A DNA stretch of 64,000 nucleotides from Streptomyces sp. MMG1121 (GTDB lineage Bacteria > Actinomycetota > Actinomycetes > Streptomycetales > Streptomycetaceae): NCBI RefSeq assembly GCF_001280015.1, contig NZ_LGDV01000107.1, positions 1 through 64,000 on the forward strand, read 5' to 3'. Each line of letters begins with the position of its first letter. Position 1 is the first letter of the stretch. Shown piece after piece: positions 36,131 to 43,202 of the stretch. The notes under the pieces were generated by a model, which saw only the letters and a list, made by a program, of their open reading frames with translations, did not search any database and was not told where the DNA came from. A program made the position numbers and the translations under genes.

Positions 36131-37392
36131 CAGTTCGTCCTCCAGACCGCGACCCGCCAGCGCGACAGCCAGCCCCACAGCAGACCCGCCACGAACCCGA
36201 TCAGCACCAGGGTGCCCAGCAGCCACCAGCCGCGCCCGAGCCCGAAGGCGGCCACGTCGTGATGTCCCGACGGCCCGTCCACGACGTCGACGGTCAGCTC
36301 GATCGGCAGACCGGGCGTCGTCTTGACCCCCGCGGCGGCCGAGAACGAGTGGCTGACCTGCAGACACACGGTCTCCGCGGGCGCGTTGTCGTCATCGCTG
36401 TCCGGCTTCGGATAGCGCAGCCCGGTGGAGACGACGTCCGTACGGCCGGTGCCGGCGGCCTCGCCGCGCACGATCTCCCGTCCATGGACCGTCACCGCCC
36501 GCAGCAACACCCCGTACCCGGGGTTCACGGCGCGGTCGTCGGCCACGCTCACCGAGGCGCGCAGCTCCTGGCCGGGCCTGACGTCGACCTTGTACCAGCG
36601 CTGCTGCCCGAACCCGGCACGGTCGGTGTACAGACCGGACTTGAGCGCCGGCGCGTTCGTGCACTGGGCGCCGCCCTCGGTGGCCACCGGGGTCACCACC
36701 GGATCGGCCGCCCGGTCGACCAACTGCCCGACCCGGCTGCTGAGTTCTTCCTTGTGCCGTACGTCGGTGTAGGTGCCGCCGGTCGCGTCCGCGATGCAGC
36801 TGAGCTGGTCACGGGTCTTGGCGTCCGGCACCAGGCCGAGGGTGTCGATGGTCAGCCCGATGCCCTTGGCGGCTATCTCGCGGGCCACCTCGCACGGGTC
36901 GAGCGGCTGACAGGTGTCCTCGCCGTCGCTGATCAGGACGATACGGTGCGTTCCGCTGCCGCCGTTCAGATCGTCCGCCGCCTTCAGCAGCGCGGGCCCG
37001 ATCGGCGTCCAGCCGGTGGGCTGGAGCGTGGCCACCGCGGTCTTCGCGTCGGTCCGGTTCAGCGGGCCGACCGGGTAGAGCTGCGCGGTGTCCTTGCAGC
37101 CCTCCTTGCGGTCGTTGCCGCGGTAGTTGGCGCCGAGCGTGCGGATTCCGAGCTGGACCTCCTGCGGAGTCGCGTCCAGCACCTCGTTGAACGCCTGCTT
37201 CGCCGCGGCCATCCGGGAACCGCCGTCGATGTCCCGCGCGCTCATGGAACCGCTGACGTCCAGCACGAGTTCGACCTTCGGGGCGGTCGCCTGCGTCTCG
37301 TCGGCGGCGGCCCCGCCGGGAAACGCGATCCCGGCCGCCAGGGCGGCGAGCAGAGCGCAGACTCCCGCCGCCAGCCGTTGTCTTCTGATCAT
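36130..37392 (-). CDS. Secreted membrane-anchored von Willebrand factor A protein
   Basis: 420 aa, ATG 37392. A signal peptide (1-30) precedes a vWA domain at ~35-225 with a complete MIDAS: DVSGSMS (Asp-x-Ser-x-Ser), the Thr in GWTPIGPAL, and the Asp in LISDGEDTC. A beta-rich region follows (~240-375), then a C-terminal TM helix near 392-412 and a basic cytoplasmic tail. vWA domains mediate metal-dependent protein binding. The coupled downstream gene encodes a similarly built, singly anchored protein, so a cell-surface adhesion or assembly complex is plausible. Confidence 0.88.
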   Translation of the reverse strand: MIRRQRLAAGVCALLAALAAGIAFPGGAAADETQATAPKVELVLDVSGSMSARDIDGGSRMAAAKQAFNEVLDATPQEVQLGIRTLGANYRGNDRKEGCKDTAQLYPVGPLNRTDAKTAVATLQPTGWTPIGPALLKAADDLNGGSGTHRIVLISDGEDTCQPLDPCEVAREIAAKGIGLTIDTLGLVPDAKTRDQLSCIADATGGTYTDVRHKEELSSRVGQLVDRAADPVVTPVATEGGAQCTNAPALKSGLYTDRAGFGQQRWYKVDVRPGQELRASVSVADDRAVNPGYGVLLRAVTVHGREIVRGEAAGTGRTDVVSTGLRYPKPDSDDDNAPAETVCLQVSHSFSAAAGVKTTPGLPIELTVDVVDGPSGHHDVAAFGLGRGWWLLGTLVLIGFVAGLLWGWLSRWRVAVWRTN

Positions 37393-37401
37393 CGCCGGAT
37401 C

Positions 37402-38943
37402 CTATTGATCAGAGGCTCCGGGCTCCAAAACGAGCGGGTTCGGCAGCGACGTCCACTGGTCCCCGGACGCCTGCGGGGACAGCCGCATCAGGGTCAACGC
37501 CTTGACCGGCACGGGTGCTTCGCGCAGGGCCGACAGGTCGGGGGTGGGCGGAAGGTGCGGGACGGCGGCGGTCAGGGCCGCCGCGAGGGGCGCGGCCGAG
37601 CCCGCCGTGGCGGCCAGGGCGCCCGCCACCAGGGAGCCGAACAGCTTGCGGCGCAAGGTGGTTTCGTCGTCCGTGACGAGACGTCCGGTGAGCGGGGGCG
37701 GGGTGATGCCGTGCCGGGTCAGCCGGGCGGGGCTGATCCTGATGTCGGCCAGGTCGCGGTAGACCAGCCGCCGGGGAGTGCCGTCGGCCGCCAGGATCAC
37801 CAGCAGGTTCTGGCCGTGCGCCTCCAGGGCCACACCGAGGTCGAGCAGGCGCAGGCCCACCCTGAGCGCCAGTCGGGCGAACGCGGCCAGCCAGTCGGGG
37901 GAGTCCGGCAGACCGGTGAGGGCAAGCGCGGCCACCGGCAGGACCTGCTCGCCCGGACCCGCGTACACCTCGGGAGACTCCCGCAGCAGCGCCGCCAGAC
38001 CGGGCGAACCGGCCGTCACCGCGCCCAGCGTGCGGGTGATGTGCAGCAGGCCTTCGCCGTGCGCCACCAGCTGTTCGGCCAGGTCGTTGAGCGGCCCGGC
38101 GGACCGGATCGAATACGCGGAGATGTCCCGCACCGACGACGTCAGACGGGTGCTCAGCGCTGTCTTCACATGCGGGCCGCCGGGCAGCGCCAACGTCCGC
38201 AGGGAGAGCAGGGGATGGGCAGGCAGCCAGGCGTCGGCGGGGCGGTCGAGGACGTGGGCGGCCTGCCAGGGGTGCACGGGGACCAGGAGCTGCCGACCGT
38301 CCCGCAGCTCCGCCGGCCAGTCGCCGCCCACCAGGCACGCGGCCGCCGGCACCGGTACCGTCCCCAGCTCCACCACCGGCCGGTGCTCCGGGCCGTACGC
38401 CAGCTGCTCAGCGACCGAGAAACCGGGCCGGGAACGACAGTTGGGGTGGTACGGGTGCCCGTCGGTGACCCGCTGCTCCCACTCCCAGTCCCTGCCCCGG
38501 CCTTCGGCCGGAGGAACCCCCACGGGCCACTCCTTCGGGTGATCCGCGTCGGCCCGGGACAGCGCCAACGAGGCCGTGCTGTGCGCCAGTTCGGCAGCGA
38601 ACGCGTCGGCGTGCGGCACCGCGAGCGCGGTCATCAGGGCGGCCGCATCGACGTGCCGGTCCCGGCCGAGGCGGACGCCGGTGACGTACGCGCTCGTGGC
38701 GTACGGATCCGCGTGCGGCCCGTACAGCGTCCGGCCGTCGGCCAGCCGCAGGGCCAGGCTGTGCGCCCCGCGCACCCGGCCGGTGATCCACGGCAGCGGC
38801 TCATGGGCCAGCGCCCGCCACAGACGGGTCAGCACGGCGGCGCGGGCGCCCGGCAGTTCCGCCGAGTACCGGGGCAGCAGGGCGGGCCGCACGGCGGCCA
38901 GCTCCTGTGCGATCTCGGCCTCGGCGGCGGGGGAACGGTGCAC
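37402..38943 (-). CDS. IucA/IucC-family NIS siderophore synthetase
   Basis: 513 aa from GTG 38943, chosen for its GAGGAG Shine-Dalgarno. It catalyses ATP-dependent amide or ester formation between a carboxylic acid (often citrate) and an amine or alcohol in NRPS-independent siderophore assembly. Family features are DGHPYHPNCRSRPGF (ATP/substrate region), LLVPVHPWQAAHVL, KTALSTRLTSSVRDISAYS, and EAHGQNLLVIL near the C-terminus. It is divergent from a second NIS synthetase, with 167 bp between them. No decarboxylase, monooxygenase or transporter is beside it, so the product cannot be deduced. Confidence 0.92.
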   Translation of the reverse strand: MHRSPAAEAEIAQELAAVRPALLPRYSAELPGARAAVLTRLWRALAHEPLPWITGRVRGAHSLALRLADGRTLYGPHADPYATSAYVTGVRLGRDRHVDAAALMTALAVPHADAFAAELAHSTASLALSRADADHPKEWPVGVPPAEGRGRDWEWEQRVTDGHPYHPNCRSRPGFSVAEQLAYGPEHRPVVELGTVPVPAAACLVGGDWPAELRDGRQLLVPVHPWQAAHVLDRPADAWLPAHPLLSLRTLALPGGPHVKTALSTRLTSSVRDISAYSIRSAGPLNDLAEQLVAHGEGLLHITRTLGAVTAGSPGLAALLRESPEVYAGPGEQVLPVAALALTGLPDSPDWLAAFARLALRVGLRLLDLGVALEAHGQNLLVILAADGTPRRLVYRDLADIRISPARLTRHGITPPPLTGRLVTDDETTLRRKLFGSLVAGALAATAGSAAPLAAALTAAVPHLPPTPDLSALREAPVPVKALTLMRLSPQASGDQWTSLPNPLVLEPGASDQ

Positions 38944-39110
38944 GGTCGGCTCCTCGGGTACGCGGGGCACGGGCCAGAGGCACGATTGTGAGGTACGACA
39001 GACATACTGATCGCGACCGGCTCCCGGACGCACCCCGCGGCGGACCGAGGGCCTCCGGGACCGGCGGGAAATCCCCGTCGGCCGCACGCCCGGCAGGCCA
39101 CCGCGGGACA

Positions 39111-40685
39111 ATGGACGACGTGGACGACGTGTTCGGCCCCCAGGACGAAGAACGAATGGATCGCGTGGACCTCACACCCCCCACCGATGCCGTCGGCCGC
39201 CGCGCCGACGCGTACGCGGCCGCGCCCCTGCTCAACTGTCTGCTGCGCGAGGTGGCCGAGCCGCTCCCCGGCCCGGACCCGGACCCGGCCGAGGCCCCCG
39301 GCCCCGGTCACCACCGGGTCCACCGGCTGCCGAGCGGCCGGCTGCTGCGGGTACGGGCCGGGCGGCGCCCCGCAGACCCCGAGGTCCGCGCGGCCGGGAT
39401 CTGGCACCCCCTCGGCCATACCGAACTGGTCAAACTGGTCGCCGAGGAGCTGCGCCGGCGCACCGGGCTGCCCGGCGGCGACCTGCCCGCCGAGATGGTC
39501 GACAGCCGGGACGCGGTCGCCGCGCTGCTCACCGCCCGCGCCGGGGCGACCGCACCCGCCGACCCCTATCTGCGCTCCGAGCAGTCCCTGATCACCGGCC
39601 ACCCCTACCACCCGGCCCCCAAGGCGCGCGGCGGCGGCCCGGTCGCGTCCTGGCTGCCGTACGCCCCCGAGGCGTACGCCCGCTTCCCGCTCGTGCTGCT
39701 CGGCGTCCGCGAGGACCAGGTCGCCGAGGAGGGCGACACCCGGGCCCTGGACGCCCTCGGCACCGCCCCGCCCGGCTACCGGCTGCTGCCCGCCCATCCC
39801 TGGCAGCTCGACCTGGTCGCCCGCGAGCTCGCCCCGGCCTTCGCCGACGGCCGTCTGGTCCGGCTCGGCGTCACCGCCTTCGACGCCTGGCCGACGGCCG
39901 CGATCCGCACGGTCTACGCACCCCGGCGCGACCTCTTCCTGAAGTTCAGCCTGGATGCGCGGATCACCAACGACATCCGCCGCCTGTGGCGCCACGACCT
40001 GCGGCGACTGCGCCGTACCGACACAGCCGCCGGGCGCGCCTTCGCGGCCATGGGCCCGCCCGCGGCCTGGCTGAGCGACCGCGGCTACCGTACGGCCGCC
40101 TTCGCCTTCGAGGAACTGGCGGTGCTCGTCCGCGACGGTCTGCGCGGCCACCTCCCGCCCGGCGCCACCCCGCTGCTCGCGGCCGGACTCGCCGAGGGCT
40201 TCGACGGCAGCCCGCTGGCCGCCGCGGCCGATCCGGCCGCCTGGTGGGAGGCGTATCTGCGCCAGGTCGTGCCGCCCGCCCTCACGGCGTTCGACGCCCA
40301 CGGGGTCGTCGTCGAGGCCCATCTGCAGAACACGCTCGTCGCCGTGGACGCGGCCGGCACCCCCGTGCAGGCGCTGTTCCGGGACGCCGAGGGCGTCAAG
40401 CTGCTGCCGGACGTGTCCCGCGCCGCGGGCTGGGAGCGGCTGGTGTACTGCCTGGTGGTGAACCACCTCACCGAGATCGCCGCGGCCCTCGCCGAGCACC
40501 ACCCCGGCCTCGACCCCTGGCCCGCCGCCCGCCGCGAACTCGCCCGGCACGCCCTGCCCGAGATCCCCGCCCTGCTCGCCTCGCGCACGCTGCCCGGCAA
40601 GACCAACCTGCTGCTGCGCTGGACAGGCGCGGACGGCGCGGACGCCCGCTATCTGCCCCTGCCGAACCCGCTCGCGGGCGGCTGA
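39111..40685 (+). CDS. Second IucA/IucC-family NIS siderophore synthetase
   Basis: 524 aa from ATG 39111; ATG 39156 is an alternative start. It has the same fold as the divergent protein at 37402: LITGHPYHPAPKARGG, YRLLPAHPWQLDLV, LFLKFSLDARITNDIRRLW, VVEAHLQNTLVAV, and FRDAEGVKLLPD, which is better conserved than in its partner. The C-terminus is RYLPLPNPLA, and the partner ends almost the same way (SLPNPLVLE). Two diverged synthetases suggest two successive condensations on one scaffold. I found no DmdR-type iron box in the gap between them. Confidence 0.92.
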   Translation: MDDVDDVFGPQDEERMDRVDLTPPTDAVGRRADAYAAAPLLNCLLREVAEPLPGPDPDPAEAPGPGHHRVHRLPSGRLLRVRAGRRPADPEVRAAGIWHPLGHTELVKLVAEELRRRTGLPGGDLPAEMVDSRDAVAALLTARAGATAPADPYLRSEQSLITGHPYHPAPKARGGGPVASWLPYAPEAYARFPLVLLGVREDQVAEEGDTRALDALGTAPPGYRLLPAHPWQLDLVARELAPAFADGRLVRLGVTAFDAWPTAAIRTVYAPRRDLFLKFSLDARITNDIRRLWRHDLRRLRRTDTAAGRAFAAMGPPAAWLSDRGYRTAAFAFEELAVLVRDGLRGHLPPGATPLLAAGLAEGFDGSPLAAAADPAAWWEAYLRQVVPPALTAFDAHGVVVEAHLQNTLVAVDAAGTPVQALFRDAEGVKLLPDVSRAAGWERLVYCLVVNHLTEIAAALAEHHPGLDPWPAARRELARHALPEIPALLASRTLPGKTNLLLRWTGADGADARYLPLPNPLAGG

Positions 40686-40731
40686 CCCGCCCGGGCCCGG
40701 CGATCTGCCGACGCTCGGGCGGGCCGGACGT

Positions 40732-40743
40732 TATGCTGTGCGC
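40732..40743 (+). promoter_or_regulatory. Promoter for leaderless trp leader transcript
   Basis: A -10 box TATGCT (40732-40737) lies 7 bases before the leader ATG, so the transcript probably begins with that ATG. The -35 is weak (CCGACG-like). Confidence 0.55.
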
Positions 40744-40785
40744 ATGCATCTTTCGTCATGTCTGAGCTGGTGGCGCTCCGGTTAG
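40744..40785 (+). CDS. Trp-Trp leader peptide of the trpS attenuator
   Basis: A 13-residue open reading frame, MHLSSCLSWWRSG, with two adjacent TGG codons (40768-40773) and a stop at 40783-40785. It starts at the predicted transcription start, so it is leaderless. Directly after the Trp codons come three mutually exclusive RNA stems. CGCTCC (40774-40779) pairs with GGAGCG (40785-40790), CGGCC (40789-40793) pairs with GGCCG (40812-40816), and the terminator stem lies at 40811-40832. This is ribosome-mediated attenuation: slow translation of the Trp codons, when charged tRNA-Trp is scarce, should favour 2:3 pairing and let transcription reach trpS. Such control has been described for the auxiliary resistant TrpRS of S. 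coelicolor. Confidence 0.88.
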   Translation: MHLSSCLSWWRSG

Positions 40786-40810
40786 GAGCGGCCGACTCGC
40801 GTGCATGACC

Positions 40811-40832
40811 GGGCCGTTCGGAAGGACGGCCC
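40811..40832 (+). terminator. Attenuator terminator hairpin before trpS
   Basis: GGGCCGT (40811-40817) pairs with ACGGCCC (40826-40832) around an 8-nt loop, followed by a short TTCT. Its left arm can instead pair with 40789-40793, which defines the antiterminator. Confidence 0.8.
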
Positions 40833-40898
40833 TTCTGCGTCCCCCTGGACCAGGGCCCGTGCCATTCTGACGGCGAGACCGACCCACCAGGAGACGTT

Positions 40899-42011
40899 GT
40901 GAACACCACGCCCCAGGCCGTTGGCCCCGACGCCACTGCCGCAGGTCCCTCCGCCGACTCGCTCGGGACCTCCGCCGCGCAGGCCCGCAGTGCGGTGCTG
41001 GAGGAACTGATCCTCAAGGACCCCGGACGATTCCGCATGCTGACGGGCGACCGCCCCACCGGCCGCCTGCACCTGGGACACTACTTCGGCACGCTGCACA
41101 ACCGCGTCCGGCTCCAGGACCTCGGCGTCGAGACGTTCGTGATCATCGCGGACTACCAGGTCCTGACCGACCGCGACGTGGCGGACAACCTGACCGGGCA
41201 CGTCGAGGACCTCGTACTGGACTACCTCGCCATCGGCGTGGACCCGGCGCGCAGCACGATCTTCACGCACAGCGCCATCCCCGCCCTCAACCAGCTGATG
41301 CTGCCCTTCCTCAGCCTCGTCTCCGTCGCCGAACTGGGCCGCAACCCCACGGTCAAGGACGAGATCGCCCACTCGCGCCAGTCCGCGGTGAGCGGCCTGA
41401 TGTTCACCTACCCCGTCCACCAGGCCGCCGACATCCTCTTCTGCAAGGGCAACCTGGTGCCGGTCGGCCAGGACCAGCTCCCGCACCTCGAGGTCACCCG
41501 CACCATCGCCCGTCGCTTCAACGACCGCTACGGCAACGGCACTCCGGTCTTCCCCCAGCCCGACGCCCTGCTCTCCAACGCACCGCTCCTGCTCGGCACG
41601 GACGGCACCAAGATGAGCAAGAGCCGCCGCAACGCCATCACCCTGGCCTCCGACGCCGACGAGACGGCCCGGCTGCTCAAGGGCGCCAAGACGGACTCCG
41701 AGCGGCACATCACCTACGACCCGGAGCACCGCCCCGAGGTGTCCTCCCTGCTCCTGCTGGCGGCCCTCTGCCAGAACCGGACCCCCGAGGACGTGGCCGC
41801 CGGCATCGGCTCCGCGGGCGCCGCCGCGCTGAAGAAGACCGTGACCGAGGCGGTCAACGAGTATCTGGCGCCGATCAGGGCCCGCCGCACCGAGTACGCA
41901 CAGGACCGCGCCTACCTGCAGCGGACGCTGCGCGAGGGCAACGAGCGCGCCAGGGCCGTGGCCGACGCCACGCTCGCCGAGGTGCGGGCCGCGATGAACA
42001 GCCACTACTGA
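40899..42011 (+). CDS. trpS: Auxiliary, inhibitor-resistant-type tryptophanyl-tRNA synthetase
   Basis: 370 aa, GTG 40899 with AGGAG upstream. It charges tRNA-Trp. Class I motifs are HLGHY at 58-62 (HIGH equivalent) and KMSKS at 238-242. Where Bacillus-type TrpRS has DQHAIT, this protein has DYQVLT, so Gln87 appears to replace the His whose mutation is known to give indolmycin resistance. The ~45-residue N-terminal extension is typical of the auxiliary TrpRS1 group. With the leader peptide upstream and the sulfur-indole biosynthetic genes downstream, the best reading is a self-resistance target copy induced when the antibiotic blocks the housekeeping enzyme. Confidence 0.92.
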   Translation: MNTTPQAVGPDATAAGPSADSLGTSAAQARSAVLEELILKDPGRFRMLTGDRPTGRLHLGHYFGTLHNRVRLQDLGVETFVIIADYQVLTDRDVADNLTGHVEDLVLDYLAIGVDPARSTIFTHSAIPALNQLMLPFLSLVSVAELGRNPTVKDEIAHSRQSAVSGLMFTYPVHQAADILFCKGNLVPVGQDQLPHLEVTRTIARRFNDRYGNGTPVFPQPDALLSNAPLLLGTDGTKMSKSRRNAITLASDADETARLLKGAKTDSERHITYDPEHRPEVSSLLLLAALCQNRTPEDVAAGIGSAGAAALKKTVTEAVNEYLAPIRARRTEYAQDRAYLQRTLREGNERARAVADATLAEVRAAMNSHY

Positions 42012-42028
42012 CGCGCCCGCGCCACCCC

Positions 42029-42059
42029 GGCCCGGTCCCGTACGTCACGGGGCCGGGCC
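42029..42059 (+). terminator. trpS terminator
   Basis: A 13-bp stem (42029-42041 with 42047-42059, one G-U pair, 5-nt loop), followed by a T-rich TCTTCGTGT. It isolates trpS from the biosynthetic operon. Confidence 0.8.
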
Positions 42060-42096
42060 TCTTCGTGTGCGCTCCCCACAGAAACGCCTCACAAAC

Positions 42097-42159
42097 GGTC
42101 CAGGACCCCTCGAGAGCGATCCAGGAACCCTCGAGAACGATTCGAGGTCCCCGGGACAC
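42097..42159 (+). promoter_or_regulatory. Three 21-bp direct repeats upstream of the biosynthetic operon
   Basis: Units starting at 42097, 42118 and 42139 share G(A/G)T(C/T)C(A/G)(A/G)G(G/A) followed by CCCTCGAG-like sequence; the first two are ~86 percent alike. They are followed by CCTCGTTTGAGG (42160-42171), an inverted repeat. The spacing of two helical turns suggests tandem binding sites for a regulator encoded elsewhere. Confidence 0.5.
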
Positions 42160-42205
42160 CCTCGTTTGAGGTCAGCTCGACCGTGGTTCAGCTGGGGAGG
42201 CACAG

Positions 42206-42841
42206 GTGACAGGACTGTACGGCGACCTGCCGGAGACCGTCCGATTCGAACCCGAACCGGCCCGACGTTTTATGAACAACGCCGTGCGAGAAGCCCAGAA
42301 ATGTCTGGACAGCCGGGACGCCGACGGCGTGCCCAGCCATCTGCCGCGTGCGTCGGGTCTCCTTTTCGGACGGTCGGACGCCACGGAGATCACGATCAGC
42401 CACATCGAATTCGTGCCCAATGTCCGTGATCGTGACGAGAGCGTCATCGCCGAATTCGAAGGGACCATCGCCCCGCAGTTCGGCGAGGTGTACCGGAACC
42501 CGGGGCGAGGATTCTGGTCCGACGAGAAGGGCGTCCTGCGGGCCGTCATGGAACAGTCCGCGAACGGTCTGGAGCTGATGGGCTCCATCCATTCGCATCC
42601 CAACTGGCACGAAATCGGCCCGCCGCACGAACGGTTCCAGGAACTGAGTGAGCACCCGACCCGGATGGACGAATACCTTTTCCGCCAGTCCTGCTGGCCG
42701 GTCAACGTGATCTGGTACGTCCGGTCGACCGGTGACGGTATGGCGCACCGGGTAGCGGGCTGGCGGCCCGGTCCGGAGCACTGCGGCAGGCTCGACATCC
42801 GGATCCCGTCGGCGATCCACCAGGAATTTTCCGTCGCATGA
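42206..42841 (+). CDS. JAMM/MPN+ metalloprotein, sulfur-carrier processing or sulfurtransferase
   Basis: 211 aa, GTG 42206 with GGGGAGG five bases upstream. It has a JAB1/MPN fold with the zinc site GSIHSHP (His129, His131) and a strand GLLFGRS. The canonical spacing to Ser-x2-Asp is not kept; instead Thr152-x2-Asp155 follows after a 12-residue insertion, so the metal site is probably present but re-shaped. JAMM proteins next to ThiS/MoaD-like carriers trim the carrier C-terminus, and I recall that in chuangxinmycin biosynthesis the JAMM protein Cxm3 acts as a deubiquitinase-like sulfurtransferase. The adjacent carrier has exactly such an extension. It is the first gene of a five-gene operon. 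Confidence 0.88.
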   Translation: MTGLYGDLPETVRFEPEPARRFMNNAVREAQKCLDSRDADGVPSHLPRASGLLFGRSDATEITISHIEFVPNVRDRDESVIAEFEGTIAPQFGEVYRNPGRGFWSDEKGVLRAVMEQSANGLELMGSIHSHPNWHEIGPPHERFQELSEHPTRMDEYLFRQSCWPVNVIWYVRSTGDGMAHRVAGWRPGPEHCGRLDIRIPSAIHQEFSVA

Positions 42842-42854
42842 GGGAGGAAAAGAA

Positions 42855-43202
42855 ATGACGAACGTCGTGCAGAGTGTCGGCAAGAGCCTTTCGGTGCCGA
42901 CCGTGACCGTCAAGCTTCCCGCCGCTTTCCATGTGCTGACCGGAGGCCGGAGGCAGCTGCCAGGCGAGGGCGAGAACATTCGCGACGTACTGGTGGACGT
43001 CGACCGGGAGTGTCCCGGCGTACTGGATCGGCTGATGGACCAGGAAGGGTCCGTGAAGCGTTACGTCAACGTCTACCGGAACGACAACGACATCAGGGGC
43101 CTCGACGGGCTCGAGACGAAAGTGGAGAACCAGGACGTCATCTGGATCGTGCCGGCGGTCGCGGGCGGCAGCGGAACGGCACGAATCGAGGAGTCACGAT
43201 GA
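42855..43202 (+). CDS. MoaD/ThiS-like sulfur carrier with masked Gly-Gly
   Basis: 115 aa, ATG 42855, with GAGGGAGGAAA overlapping the end of the JAMM gene. It is a ubiquitin-like beta-grasp protein: TVTVKLPAAFHVLTGG at the N-terminus, RYVNVYRNDNDIRGLDGLET, and VIWIVPAVAGG at residues ~96-105, close to MoaD and CysO. The functional C-terminal Gly104-Gly105 is followed by ten residues, SGTARIEESR, so it cannot be thiocarboxylated until trimmed; the JAMM protein encoded just upstream is the expected protease. Once activated by an E1-like enzyme from elsewhere it would carry sulfur as a thiocarboxylate. Its stop overlaps the P450 start. Confidence 0.92.
   Translation: MTNVVQSVGKSLSVPTVTVKLPAAFHVLTGGRRQLPGEGENIRDVLVDVDRECPGVLDRLMDQEGSVKRYVNVYRNDNDIRGLDGLETKVENQDVIWIVPAVAGGSGTARIEESR

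Noticed and set aside
38944..39110. Iron box (DmdR-type) between the NIS synthetases
   Set aside because: No sequence resembling TTAGGTTAGGCTCACCTAA was found by eye in either orientation.
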